From Phorcus lineatus (taxonomy: Eukaryota; Mollusca; Gastropoda; Trochida; Trochidae), in contig OV121084.1 of NCBI GenBank assembly GCA_921293015.1, forward strand, positions 20,340,960 through 20,404,959: 64,000 nt of DNA, in the 5' to 3' direction. Shown one piece after another: positions 1 through 11,370 of this stretch (position 1 is the stretch's first letter; every line of letters begins with the position of its first letter). The translations under genes were made by a program, and so were the position numbers. The notes under the pieces are model-generated. The model was given only the letters and a program-made list of their open reading frames with translations. It was not told where the DNA came from and searched no databases.

Positions 1-1065
1 TTTAAAGATGTTGATGAAGCAATGCATGAATATAATGTGAGATTTGGTACACCCTTACAACCATTAGAACAGTCCTGTCTCAGGGTAATAGTTATAGCTG
101 AAGAGTGGAGTGTCAGCTATATGTCTTACCCTGTGACAGGATGCATTATAACCTGAGCCTACTCTAGCTGAATTTTATACTCCTTCAGAATATCAAAAAT
201 AGGATGAGATAATATTTGCTGTTTTGGGAATGTTGTAGTAGGTGTTATAGCTTATAGAATTTTTTAATTTCTAATATAATATAAAAAATTGAATGCCAAC
301 ACAAAGAAACTATGATTTACAGAAAGAGATTATACTGTGAAAATTGTTGTCAATTTATGAACAGATGTAATAGTTTTCAAGACTTGACCATTGAAGAATG
401 TATTCATGAGAATATTATTAATAGTTATGAAGGACACTTATAGACTGTGGAGAAGATTTTAGAACTCTCAATTTCTTTGAAGAATTTCCAATAAATGATA
501 ATCTAACAATATATAAAAATACTGTCCTAATCTATGAGTTCTTAAGAAAAAAGAATATAAATATTCCTACCTCATTTCAAACACTTGTCGAAAGAAATAT
601 ATTCCTATGGTGGAAAAATTAACCATAATTCTAAGAGGAAACAAAAGATTGGGGTTGATACACCTTTTTTTGTTTAGGAAATAAAACCATTAGTATAACA
701 AAATATTTAGATGAGGAATATTTCAAAGATTTAGATAAAGAATATTTCAAAGATTTAGATATTAAACCAGAACAGTTCTACTTAACAAACTTTTTAAGTG
801 GATATTTACGAAGTTGGGGAATGGACCATAATAATAAGGATTTATCTGCATTATACATAAATACAGAAAAGATTTTAGTAAACAAATTAACATCAGAATT
901 GAAAAACATGACTAACATTAAACACCAATTGAATCAATTAATCAAGGATGGTGAAAATACTGTTTTTTATGAATTTTCTGAATAGCTCAGATGATATTCT
1001 TTCAACTTTGACTAAATCTGAACAAATGGTGAAGGAAAAGATACACAAGAAATGGTTCTGTAGGA

Positions 1066-4000
1066 GTGGGAGACCGTATAGACAAATTATGGTTAGACAT
1101 AGCAAAATATAACCATTCGAAAGCTAGATCTTGTATGGATTTACCAGAATATTTCTTGGAAAAAGAAGGCCACTATCAATCAATATCAAGAATACTGATG
1201 ATAACTGTCTCAGGTAGGCTTTTAGATCTGCGTTATTTCCAGCTAATTCAAACTGATAAACCATCTTCACATCCTACTGGTGATGGGCTTGATTTTACTG
1301 GTATAGACACGCCCACTTCTGTTTCACAAATTTCGAGACTAGTAAAACTGAACAACTTAGCTATTAACATTTGGGAATGATAAAAGTAACAAGGGTGTCA
1401 TTAATCACAGGAATAGTTTGGCTAATAAAAAGGTTCATAGAATAAATTTCTAATTGAGGAAAATGATGAATATCATTATACTTGGATAAAGAATTTGGAC
1501 AAGCTTTTATACGATCAATACAAATAAAAAGGGAAAAATACTTTTGTGAAAGATGTCTACACGGATATTGTAGAGGAGATCTACTCAAAGAACATAAAGC
1601 AGACTGCAGAAGCGTAAGTGAAACTGCTATTCGAATTGATATGCTTAAACTGGGTAAGGAATCTCTCTGTTGAAACAATTATCAAAATCAAATGCCTGCA
1701 CCTTTTGTTGTTTATGCTGAATTTGAATCGATCAACAAAAAAGTTCATACCACACAACCTGATCCGGAGAAAACTTTACTGTTAATATGCAGTTACATGA
1801 GACATGCACATTTGGTTTCATTGCCGTACGATGAGACGGTTTCACTTGTAAACCATTTTTATTTTACAAAGGACCAAATGCAACAGAGACATTTTTATCA
1901 CGACTTCTAGAAACGGGAAAACATGATCAGGGGATGTATGACACCCGGAACCGATGACTTCATTGAGAGAGAATGAAATTAGTGAATTTAATACAACCAT
2001 AATAGTAGTATTTGTAACAAACCCTTAGGAATTGATAGAATGTCATATTACAGGAAAATATCGCAGTGCAGCTCGTGAGTGTAACCTGAAACTAAAGATA
2101 AAATCTGAAAGTATAACAATCCCAGTGGCGTTTCACGATCTGAAATATTATCTGGGATATCAAATGCATTCCAAAAAATATGGGAAAATATATAACCTCA
2201 TCATAAAGAAAACTTTGGTTTATTGATAGTTGTCAGTTTCTTCTAATGTCTCTCGATTCTTTAGTAAAGGCTAACGTTACATTGCAATAACTGAGAAGTA
2301 CACTCAGTAATGTAATGGCAAGTACAGTCAAAGTAAGTTTCAACATTTATTATAGAACAAGGGAATATACCCATATTCTTTTACGGACAGTTTGGGTAAG
2401 TTTGAAGAAACCGAATTACCACCTATTGAATATCTCTCTAATGATTTATCTGAAAGTAATATAACTGATGATGATTACGAACATGCTAAAAATGTATGGA
2501 ACTCTTTCGGGTGTAAGAATTTAGGTGACTATCACAACCTTTATCTAAAAACTGATGTAAACTCTTCAAAAAAAGAAACTTGACACTGACTTTCAAAGTT
2601 CAATATAGAGACCACAGATGCAAGTTAAACATTGAAATGAAAACTAAAACGCTGTTTGAAGATCTCTGTTCAGTAAATTTTATTCAGAATAAGCATGATC
2701 TTGAAATGCACAGGTAAAATATAAAATGTATTCCAAATAATATGGATTACCACCTATTGAATATTTCTATAAAGATTTTATCTGAAAATAATATAACTGA
2801 TGATGATTACGAACATGCTCAAAATGTATGGAACTCTTTTGGGTGTAAGAATTTAGGTGACTACCATGACCTTTATCTAAAAACTGATGTATTATTACTT
2901 GCTGATGTATTTGAAGCATTCAGAAATACTTGCTTGTCTCAATACGGATTGGATCCTGCACATTATTTCACTAGTCCAGGACTCCAGGACTTTCTTGGGA
3001 TGCCAAAATAATCTGATTACCAAAATAATTTACTAGGAGATAAGAAGTTATCAAATTTTAAAAAATGGTACCAAATTTAATGAACAAATCAAAATATGTA
3101 GTTCACTATAGAAATCCCCAACTATATTTTCTTTGGGTATTAAATTAACTGAAGTACATGGGGTTCTTCAGTTTGATGAGAGTCATTGTGGATGGAACCT
3201 TATATTATATTGCATACTGAACTTAGGAAGAAAGGGACAAGCGATTTCGAAAAGAATCTTTACAAGTTAATGAATAACTCAGTATGAAAACACTATGAAA
3301 GAAAGAAAGAGTGGTAGGAGGTTATTCAGGGCAGATAATAGACCAAAATTTAGTCTATGAAAACTTTTGATAATCAAATGTTCCTTCATCCATAAAAATT
3401 TGTTGGGCTCCTTATGTGTATTCAGTCAATCTAGACTTGTTGAATGTGGACCTAGACTGTATTAAAGGTTCCTTTATATACACAGTCATGAAGCAGGACT
3501 AGGCAGATGAGAAAAATGAACCTCTTAGGTTATTGCTGATCCAGTGTTTAACGAATTCAAAATATTTCATCACGGTTTGGCTGCTGATCGTATGAATAAT
3601 TCAATAAACCAATATACGTTGGTATAAATATCCTAGACTTTTCCAATCTTTTAACGTACGAATTTTATTAGAATGAGATAAAGAAAACTAATGGAGATAG
3701 ATGTGAAGTTTTATACACCGACACAGATTCTTTGCTACTAGAAATACAAACAGATGATGTGTATGAAGATATGAAGAAAAACATTGACTTGTATGATACC
3801 AGTGATTTTGATAAAGATCACCCATTACACAATTTGAAAAGTAAGAAAGTATTAAGATGAAGGACGAATGTAATGGGATTCCCAATTCTGAATATGTGGG
3901 GTTAAGACCTAAAATGTATTGTATAAAATGGCAGAGAAGGAAATTAAGAAGGCTAAGGGAATTAAACAGTAGTTAGAAAATACGTGAACTTTGGCCAATA

Positions 4001-4160
4001 TAAAGAGGCATTGTTTGGTAAGAAGAGTTTTAAACATGATATGAATACTTTCAGAAGTGAAGGGCATAACATATACGCAATGAGAATAAATAAAACATCT
4101 TTGTGTCCATTAGATACTAAAAGGTGGGTTGATAATGATTGTGTTAAAACATATGCATAA
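1066..4160 (+). pseudogene. Polinton DNA polymerase B remnant
   Basis: Fossil of the protein-primed family B DNA polymerase that replicates Polintons. Segments that identify it are an N-terminal stretch with DKLWLDIAKYN (from about 1,078), a Cys/His-bearing stretch ERCLHGYCRGDLLKEHKADC (near 1,545-1,605), an exonuclease-type block FVVYAEFESI (near 1,704), the conserved YLKTDVLLLADVFEAFR block (near 2,875-2,925), and the polymerase motif C signature YTDTDS (near 3,712). These occur in the order expected for the family. Downstream, the end of the polymerase runs directly into the integrase remnant, the usual plus-strand neighbour. The gene is broken many times. Family identity is recalled from known Polinton proteins rather than searched. 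Confidence 0.85.
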
Positions 4161-4188
4161 GGCTATGTGGATATAATTACTTTAAAGT

Positions 4189-4800
4189 TTGAAGAAACTC
4201 CAGAGGATTTTTTACAGTCCAACTGGCTATTGGAAAGGCCTTGCAGCTATAGATAAACTTGCTAAGGTCAGTAAAACTGAAGCCAAGAATGGGTTAATGA
4301 AACAAGCTATTGCTAAAGCTATAGAAAGAGTATACAAAACAACCCCATTGAAATTTCCAAGTATTTTTCAAGTTGATCCCGCACGCGATTTTTTTTTAGA
4401 CGTAACAACTTTGTTGACAAAACATAATGTTAGAATAAGACGGGATGTTAAAGAGGCACATAGAAGTCAAGCTATTGTGGAGAAGTTCAATAAAACGTTA
4501 TCTGAGCGTTGATTTGGTTATTAGTATGCAGAGGAATTAGAAACGAAATCGGCAGAGAGACACATCAAATTGACAGAAAGGTCCACATAATGGGTGGTTA
4601 GATCGCCATTGATTACATCAGCATCCGTAAAATCCGTGACATCAAAGGCTGCAGCACCTCTTTTGGGACCAGAGAAACTTATACCTGATACAGTTAGTGT
4701 TAGATATTTATATCAACAAGGGGAACTCGAAGGTGGGCAAAGATTTAGAGCAACAGACCCAATTAGGTCACTTAAATATATCAAATAAGTCTGAAAAAAA
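4189..4800 (+). pseudogene. Polinton integrase remnant
   Basis: Fossil of the RVE/retroviral-like integrase that inserts Polinton DNA. The 107-residue open segment at 4,189-4,512 contains YSPTGYWKGLAAIDKLAKV, typical of the N-terminal part of Polinton integrases. It also contains a later core stretch with LLTKHNVRIRRDVKEAHRSQ and IVEKFNKTLSER. A separate stretch at 4,594-4,788 carries VRYLYQQGELEGGQRFRATD, resembling the C-terminal tail of the same protein. The remnant lies immediately after the polymerase, in the same orientation. It is broken and not functional. The call rests on recognition of these conserved blocks. Confidence 0.82.
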
Positions 4801-5389
4801 AGTGAACCATTATTATTATTATGTTAATGTTATCAACCCAACTCTAATGTCCTGTTTGCAAATTTATATCATTCCAAGCTTTTCACTGTGGGGGATAATG
4901 TAGAATGTATCAATGAAGTTAATATCAATTATACTTGTCTTTTAATTAGTGCTGCAATAAAGATTGATTCAATTTGCATAGGGCCTACGAGTATAAACTT
5001 ACCAGTTAATATTTGGTAAGGATATTTCAAAGATCTTTCCCAACCAGAATTCAAAGACAAGCTTTTATAAATGAGATACAATATTCAAGTACAATTGTAC
5101 TTAAATCAAATAAATACTGTTAATCTCTAATAGTGTCCTATTGCGAAACAATTTCATAATGTTCTCTTGTGGAACAATTTCATTATATCCTCTTTTGAAG
5201 TTTTGACCACTTTAACACTTTCCTTCATCTCTTGACATTTTGAAAGCTCCTCATCTGATATGGTCTCATCATGTAAGTCTTAAGAGATAAGATCAGATAT
5301 AGTGTTTCATTTAGAATAGGCAATAATACGAATTATTCATGTTTCTTCAATTTTCAATGTAATTTACGTGAAACAACCTTTAAAGAAAC

Positions 5390-6480
5390 ACCTGAATATA
5401 AAAGTGGCCAGCCAATGTTGCTGCTGATTCTAATCCAAGTGCTGCTGGAGTCAAGATTTCTGTTGATAGTATACCTAAACCAGCTGTACCTAGGGCGACA
5501 CTTAATGTTATGAATGCTGTGTCCAAGATGTCAGTGACATCATTTTTCATAACGCATTTTTTATATTGAATCTTTCAACCTTTAAATGGCAAGTTCCTGA
5601 TAACCTCTAAAGCAAGGTCTCTAAGATAATACAAAAATGATTGTACAGAAGTGCACAATCTCTTAAGGATAACGTTATCATATATATAATATATACATAT
5701 ATGTACTATTTTATCAACCTTAATCCTACTTCCTGGAGGGCACTCAATTCCGCACTGTATCACTTTCATCAACTGGTATCACACGTTGACGAAGCACACG
5801 ATCATAGTATATACACAGTGGACCATTATATAAAGAATGAATTTCACGCACCAAATCTTCCTCTGTAACTTTGTCAAATTCTAATGCAATATTCTTATTC
5901 TTATGTTAGTTCATTTTCTAATCTATCTCCTAAAGCAGCCTGATAAAATGGAATATGACTCTCTAACAATTCGAAATCAAGAGGAATATAAAATTTGTTT
6001 CCTAGATTATCCGCTAATGCTTTATGTTTCACAATTGAATAATTTCCAAGTGCAGATCCCATCCGCTATCTGATTACATTTCGATTTCCAGTTGTATCAA
6101 TACCCTGATAATGTAAGTTATTTCTTTCCTGTGTAGATATCCAAAGATCCACATAAGTGTGATATATATCACTATCATCAATAGATAAGACTACTAATGT
6201 TAACAGTGGTATTCTATATTATAGCCCGACCAATGTTTTCCTACTATGGTACTGTCATCACCTTTGGTACCATTTGTTATTTAGAATGAATAAAAAAGCC
6301 AATCGATCTGTTCCTGGAACGATTACATCGATTCCAAGATTAGGACAACGCACCAACAGTTTTTCATTTTGGATGATAGTACTAAAGTTATTTGTAACAT
6401 TTACAGAAGACGAAAATCGTTGGTTCTCCCTAACTTCACGTAATGGATTGAGTTTCTGACCACAATGCGACATTTGATAA
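5390..6480 (-). pseudogene. Probable Polinton capsid-type gene remnants
   Basis: Minus-strand remnants in the position where Polintons carry virion-type genes. Between about 6,062 and 5,910 one frame reads through a well-formed protein segment including MGSALGNYSIVKHKALAD and FYIPLDFELLESHIPFYQ, which I associate with the jelly-roll major capsid family of invertebrate Polintons. The 85-residue open frame at 6,258-6,515 (with NNFSTIIQNEKLLVRCPNL) is probably part of the same gene. Between about 5,555 and 5,395 there is a hydrophobic Ala/Gly/Leu-rich stretch (TAFITLSVALGTAGLGILST) that may belong to another small structural protein. Broken and non-functional. The capsid assignment is from memory and should be treated as probable. 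Confidence 0.5.
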
Positions 6481-6507
6481 ATATATATATTTATGCAATA
6501 ATAATAA

Positions 6508-7440
6508 ATGGCCAACTATGCTTATTTCAATGGTGAGGAAGGAACTGTTTGGAGTGCCCGTCATGGAGATTATGAAATGAAGGATTATGAACTGAATGAT
6601 TTGGCTGACTCATACACTGTAGTGTTGATAGCCCAGGCACTAAGACTATTTCATTCATATCTGGAAATAATGAAGGAGTTAATCTACAACATGAAGTGGT
6701 TAAACAAGCAGTGGATCGTTTGTATGAAGAATTGGGTCAACCGACTCCGGATATTGAATACCCCCACATAAACTTAGTCTACGACAAAAAGGGGAATCCT
6801 CGCAGTATTGAGTCCATACTAAGAATTGCAGGTGATGATGGTATTCATTGTGAATTAGGGTTTCAAGATTATAAACTTTCAAACCAAAAGAAAAACCTCC
6901 AGAGAGACTAAGAGAGCACTTCAGAGTTCAAAGTAAAAATTGAATGAAGCAGAACAAACTTTGGTAAAACAACAAATCCAAGGTGTTAATAAAGCTAATG
7001 ATGCAATAGACAAAGCCATAAAACAACCCACCATTAAACACTAATGATCTAGATCAGAGTATAATAGAATTGCGAGGGCTCGACGAGGCACTGCGACTCA
7101 AAGAAGTGAACTAATACATAACTTATCCAAACTGATGACATTGGATAAACAACTAGAATATGAAAAAGATAAATTAGCCAGAGCAGAGAACCCAGAACAA
7201 AAGGAACGTGTTATTTAGAGAATAAAGGATTTGGAAGCTGCTTCAACAAATAAAGAAGTATTACGATCACAAATTCAGTGCATTCGCCAGACTATTGAAT
7301 TGATATTGGGTGAAGATACATCCTCTTGCGAGTGTCTTAACAGCGTTATGAATGGTAGTCTCTATTTTGGTTCTTGCTATAACTGGACGTCCCGCATGTC
7401 CGACTGCTCCATCCACACCGAACCAGACACCTGATAAACC
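6508..7440 (+). pseudogene. Helix-rich Polinton-associated gene remnant
   Basis: Plus-strand remnant starting at ATG 6,508 (MANYAYFNGEEGTVWSARHG), with further open segments at 6,696-6,911 (containing LYEELGQPTPDIEYPHINLV) and 7,231-7,434. The predicted protein pieces between about 6,900 and 7,300 are rich in Lys, Glu, Gln, Leu and Ala and look strongly helical or coiled-coil. I do not recognise the product. Its place, divergent from the capsid-type remnant and inside the element, suggests a Polinton structural or accessory gene. It is broken. Confidence 0.4.
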
Positions 7441-7829
7441 CAAGGAATGGCTGCAATATACATCCTGAACATTAGCGAACACGGTCTATTTTAACCAGAC
7501 TGGCTATCATGGCTTTTTAACTTTTTAGCTTAAACAACATCTTGGTTGAGTAACACTCTGGTAGTTATTGGTAGTTTTATATTCTTTTTATGAAAACTTA
7601 AATAGCCAGACAATAATCAAACCAAGAACTATACCACCAGTTATGTTTTTTCCCATTGTCATGCTGTTGAAGGATATATTGTTTATCCCCTTGTTTACTT
7701 GTTATCACACATGACTTATTAGTATTAGGTATGTCCTGTACTAACTGTGTAACTATCAATTCCAGTATTCATACCCAATTTTCTATCATCTTTGCAACAA
7801 CCATTTCATTATTAAAGTCTTCAACTCGA

Positions 7830-8290
7830 TCAATCTTTAGTTTCATATCACTAGGTGCCATACACAAACCAATACCAAAAACATAATCTGCCTTAATGTA
7901 ATAATGTAAGCCTTTAAATCCAGAGCTGTCCGAGTAAGAGACCAAGAAACATACACAGGGATTGTTTTTTTAAAAAAGTCATAAATTGTGGTCCCCTGTG
8001 TCCTGATACCTATCACCTTTGTCGATTTAGGTTTACAGCAAGATGACAGAAACAATTTTCATAACGATTACGTTTTTAATTCCCTTTATATTCTTGTTAC
8101 ACAATAAATTCATAAATTGCATCGTAGATGGAGATTGTATGGATATAACAATCATTAATAAAATTAAAGCATTACAATTATCTAAATAGAAAAAATTCTT
8201 CTTCGATCTGGTTCTTTTTACACGTGACATATAATTATAACGATCTTTAACAATTGGCACATTTGGTTACATGTTCTAAATGCGATAAAG
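7830..8290 (-). pseudogene. Unknown remnant, probably Polinton-derived
   Basis: Two minus-strand open segments (7,843-8,055, 70 residues; 8,033-8,260, 75 residues) lie next to one another in overlapping positions. Sequence just beyond 8,260 still looks protein-like, with several Cys, His and Leu codons. I cannot name a product. They sit between the helix-rich remnant and the first mariner copy, so they may be a further Polinton gene, but this is inferred from position only. 8,300-8,900 holds no recognisable gene. Confidence 0.3.
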
Positions 8291-8924
8291 GTTTGTACAA
8301 GTTTCCGTACACTTTAAAATAATGCTTAAACTTCGGACATCTTTTGTGATGGATTAATAAAAACCTTTGTAAGAAATTTAACATCACTTCTCCAAGACTG
8401 TAAAACTTGATCTTGAAAATAGTCTAAGTGGTTGACTTATATATTAAATACCATTTTAACATTATTTTACCAATTTAATTTCCAGGTTAAGCACACGACA
8501 ATTTAGATCAGTATGAAATGATACGTTCTTCAATTCGTAAACAAGTGGTTTTATACCAAGTTTGCCGTAAACCATGAAGGTTGAAGTAGACGACTTTAAA
8601 CCTACAATATTAAAAATGCGAACATTTTTTATGCGCGTAATTGAATTATTTTAAGAGAGAAAAAATATATAGAACACTTAAGAGCTCTCTCAAAAAGATG
8701 ATCAAAATTCAGCGTTAAAGACATTTCTTCAATGTTTATCTGAGATAACAGGTTTTATTATGATAAAAATAAATATATTCAATGAACAAGTTGTATACAT
8801 TTTGTATTTAAGAATTTGTGCATTTAACTTGTCAGTACTATTACATACAGGCAGAGAGTTTCTCCTAGAACCTTTAACCGACTTCAGAACCAATTTTCAG
8901 AATATTATCTTTTGACATGTAGAT

Positions 8925-9571
8925 TTATGAGTCGAAGTCATAGAAGTGAACATAAAACAGAAGCCAATGGTTGTCATATTTCTGTTATATTTTCCAATAT
9001 AATCTCCCTGGACCTTCATGCACTTTCCCCATATGTCTTTGAGACTGTCTATGCCCTTACAATGGAAGTCTTCTGACTGGCCCCTCAGCCACGCCTCAAC
9101 AACTGTCTCATCATCGCCAGCTCTTGTACCACGCAATACGATTATTGTGCAGTGAAGCGTTGGTCTGAAGATGCATAACTCAAGCAGTCAACATGCTTCT
9201 TCTTGATCGCCGCTCTCAATTGGTTAAACAAGTCAGCAAAGTAGGCTCCTGTTATTGTAGATTTAGTCCATAAGTATCACGCCTCTTTAATCCCAGAAAT
9301 TTGTTGCCCTGATCTTGCCAGCAAAAACTGAGTTCTGAATTTCTTGGGTGCAGGAGAGTGCTTAAATGCTTCCATTGCATGGATTCTTGCTTCGTGTCAC
9401 GAAATTCTTTCGTGAGAAACTTGATTACCGCACGATGCTCAGTTATAAAACTTTCCATGATTACAGGAGGGTACCTGTTTTCAACAGGCTGCAAAAGTAA
9501 ATAATGACATCAACGATGCTGTCTTCAGGAGTGTGTCAATTCACTTCTATGAACTTATTGCCTTCCCCTCG
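8925..9571 (-). mobile_element. mariner-like element, internally deleted
   Basis: Tc1/mariner-type DNA transposon, transposase on the minus strand. The right end carries a terminal repeat with TCACTTCTATGAACTTATTG running into CCCCTCG and then TA at 9,572. The left end (about 8,925-8,955) has the matching TCATAGAAGTGAAC, with a degraded outer part. The N-terminal part of the transposase is open at 9,252-9,494 (ESFITEHRAVIKFLTKEF, then KQESMQWKH). The C-terminal part is open at 8,897-9,136 (EDFHCKGIDSLKDIWGKCMK and VQGDY). About half of the gene is missing: the protein jumps from the N-terminus straight to the region after the first catalytic Asp. At about 0.65 kb the copy is about half the usual mariner length. 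It is the same family as the copy at 61,829-63,458. Non-autonomous and dead. Confidence 0.85.
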
Positions 9572-9787
9572 TAATTTTGTAGATAGGGGTTGGGGCTATT
9601 GGCACTGGTTGGGTTTAGCATATTTCAAACCGCTTTACATGCTATTTTGAGGTTCAGTGCTTTAGTGAGGTCGTTCTTGAGTTGATTTGTCGTTATTGGA
9701 AACCATTTAGCCTCAAAGTAATATCTTTCGGCATCAGTCAGAATATTTCAATAATATTACATCTTTGCTAAATTTTAGCACATGTGA

Positions 9788-10080
9788 CTTCTTGAGTGGC
9801 ATTTAAGAAGTTGGTATGATGAAGAAAAAGGAATTTATGGATTTGCAACTTCTTAATTGCAAAGAGAAGAGACGTTTCGATGTAGATACAAACACCGTTT
9901 AAAAGCAACTGTTTGATAACGGTGTTAGTATCTACACCGAAACGTCGAGGTGCTTGATAACGGTGTTACTATCTACGCCGAAACGTCGAGGTGCTTGATA
10001 ACGGTGTTACTATCTACGCCGAAACGTCGCATCTCTTTGCAATATAGAAGTAGTAGATCCATAACATTCTTATTCCTTCC
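9788..10080 (+). mobile_element. Foldback element with hammerhead-like motif, copy 1
   Basis: A short inverted-repeat element. The left arm (from GATGAAGAAAAAGGAATTTA at about 9,818) is complementary, with mismatches, to the right arm ending near 10,080. Inside are successive units containing GATAACGGTGTTAGTATC followed by ACACCGAAACGTCG; two more such units follow at a period of 41 bp (near 9,956 and 9,997). The flank 9,788-9,817 (GAGTGGCATTTAAGAAG) matches, inverted, the flank of copy 2 at 58,235-58,267, so the mobile unit is larger than the arms alone. The stem CGGTGT...ACACCG followed by AAAC resembles the core of a degenerate type I hammerhead ribozyme as carried by Penelope-like retroelements. 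That link is an inference; no reverse transcriptase is present. Confidence 0.6.
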
Positions 10081-11089
10081 ATTTCCGGAGATTCTAAAAA
10101 AGTGTTGTGCCTATCCAAACTACAGACACCAACAATAAAAGCATGTAAATCAGGACTGATGAAGTAACTGTTGAATAGGAAATACAGAAAAAAAAGAATT
10201 TTTTTATTCAATCTTATTCGGAAATACGTTATATTTAATAGAACTTAGATACATAGCACATGTATTATCAATAGGGCTCCTTCAAAACTTTAATCTTCGA
10301 ATTGTATGCAAGGCAGTTGGACAGGGAAGCGTTAGTATTTTACGAGTGCTTCCACCAGTGCTAAGTAAAGTTAATGTTCCGCTTAATCATTTTGGGGTCC
10401 GACCCGTTTTGTTTTTGCATTTTCTTTTAAACTTGAAATAAATGGGTCAGAAGATGGAGCAATTTGTTTATACATAAAATCTAAATTAACACCTTGGGTA
10501 CATGTGGCAGAGTCAATAATTTGAATTGTATATAATTTTATTAATAAACACGTGAAATGTATACATTTGTTTGTAATCTTTTGATGAGAAATACTTTCTC
10601 ATTAAATACTCATTAAATAAAGTAAATCTAACCATTTTAAATCATTATTTTACATTGAACATTTTATATTGTACCATAGCTCTCTAAACAACAATTCAAT
10701 CTTAGTGTAACCTTAAGTTCAGCTCTACTAACTTGTACTGCATGCTTTTCACATTGCAGTCTATCCCCAAGCGGTCCCTTGCTCAGATTCTTCATGTAAG
10801 TCCTATTGTTCTGGGTTCAGCCAAGCGTAACATAGTCTTTATAAGGTTCATGTAATTATATTTCATTGGCAATATTAGAAGTTGCAGTCACTTTGACCAT
10901 GTGATTGGTGATCTTTGTATTCATAAGGATCGAGACCATGGTGGTCTGGAAGTGTTTTCATTTTGAAAAGGTTAGTAATCTCTAGTCGTGTGTATATATC
11001 TGGTGTTGTATTTATATGTATTTCATAGTTGGTTATCACATCGGCTATAGTTAAATTATGTTCATTATTCATTACTTCTCATGTGTAAA

Positions 11090-11091
<2 letters not shown>
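10081..11091. other. No gene seen
   Basis: AT-rich unique-looking sequence. Only frames of 65 residues or fewer are open (for example 10,875-11,072 minus), with no recognisable protein features. No repeat structure was noticed. Confidence 0.6.

Positions 11092-11143
<52 letters not shown>
11092..11143. repeat. (TG)n microsatellite
   Basis: An uninterrupted TG/GT dinucleotide run of about 52 bp. Confidence 0.98.
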
Positions 11144-11145
<2 letters not shown>

Positions 11146-11300
11146 GTAGCTCGCAGTTGTGTGAGTTATTTAGATAATTCTTGACTTGTAGTTATATTTA
11201 TTTTATAGAGTAAGTTATCAATTCATTTTAAGTTAAAGGTATCAATCAATTTCTACAGATTGTACTCACAGTACAGTGAGTTCTGTGGATATCCTATCCC

Positions 11301-11370
11301 TATTATATTATATTATATTATATTATATTATATTATATTATATTATATTATATTATATTATATTATATTA
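11301..11370. repeat. (TATTA)14 microsatellite
   Basis: Fourteen apparently perfect tandem copies of the pentanucleotide TATTA, suggesting recent slippage expansion. Confidence 0.98.

Larger units (their letters stand above)
1..8900. mobile_element. Polinton/Maverick remnant, decayed
   Basis: A large self-synthesising DNA transposon fossil. Polinton-type protein-primed DNA polymerase B and retroviral-like integrase remnants lie in order on the plus strand. They are followed by shorter remnants on both strands that fit the structural-gene part of such elements. The left end lies outside the window, because recognisable sequence already surrounds polymerase upstream regions near base 1. The right end is not defined: no terminal inverted repeat was found, and a mariner element begins at about 8,925. 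The copy is clearly dead, with at least a dozen interruptions in total, and looks old. Assignment to Polinton is firm from the polymerase and integrase; the extent beyond about 7,450 is inferred. Confidence 0.85.
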
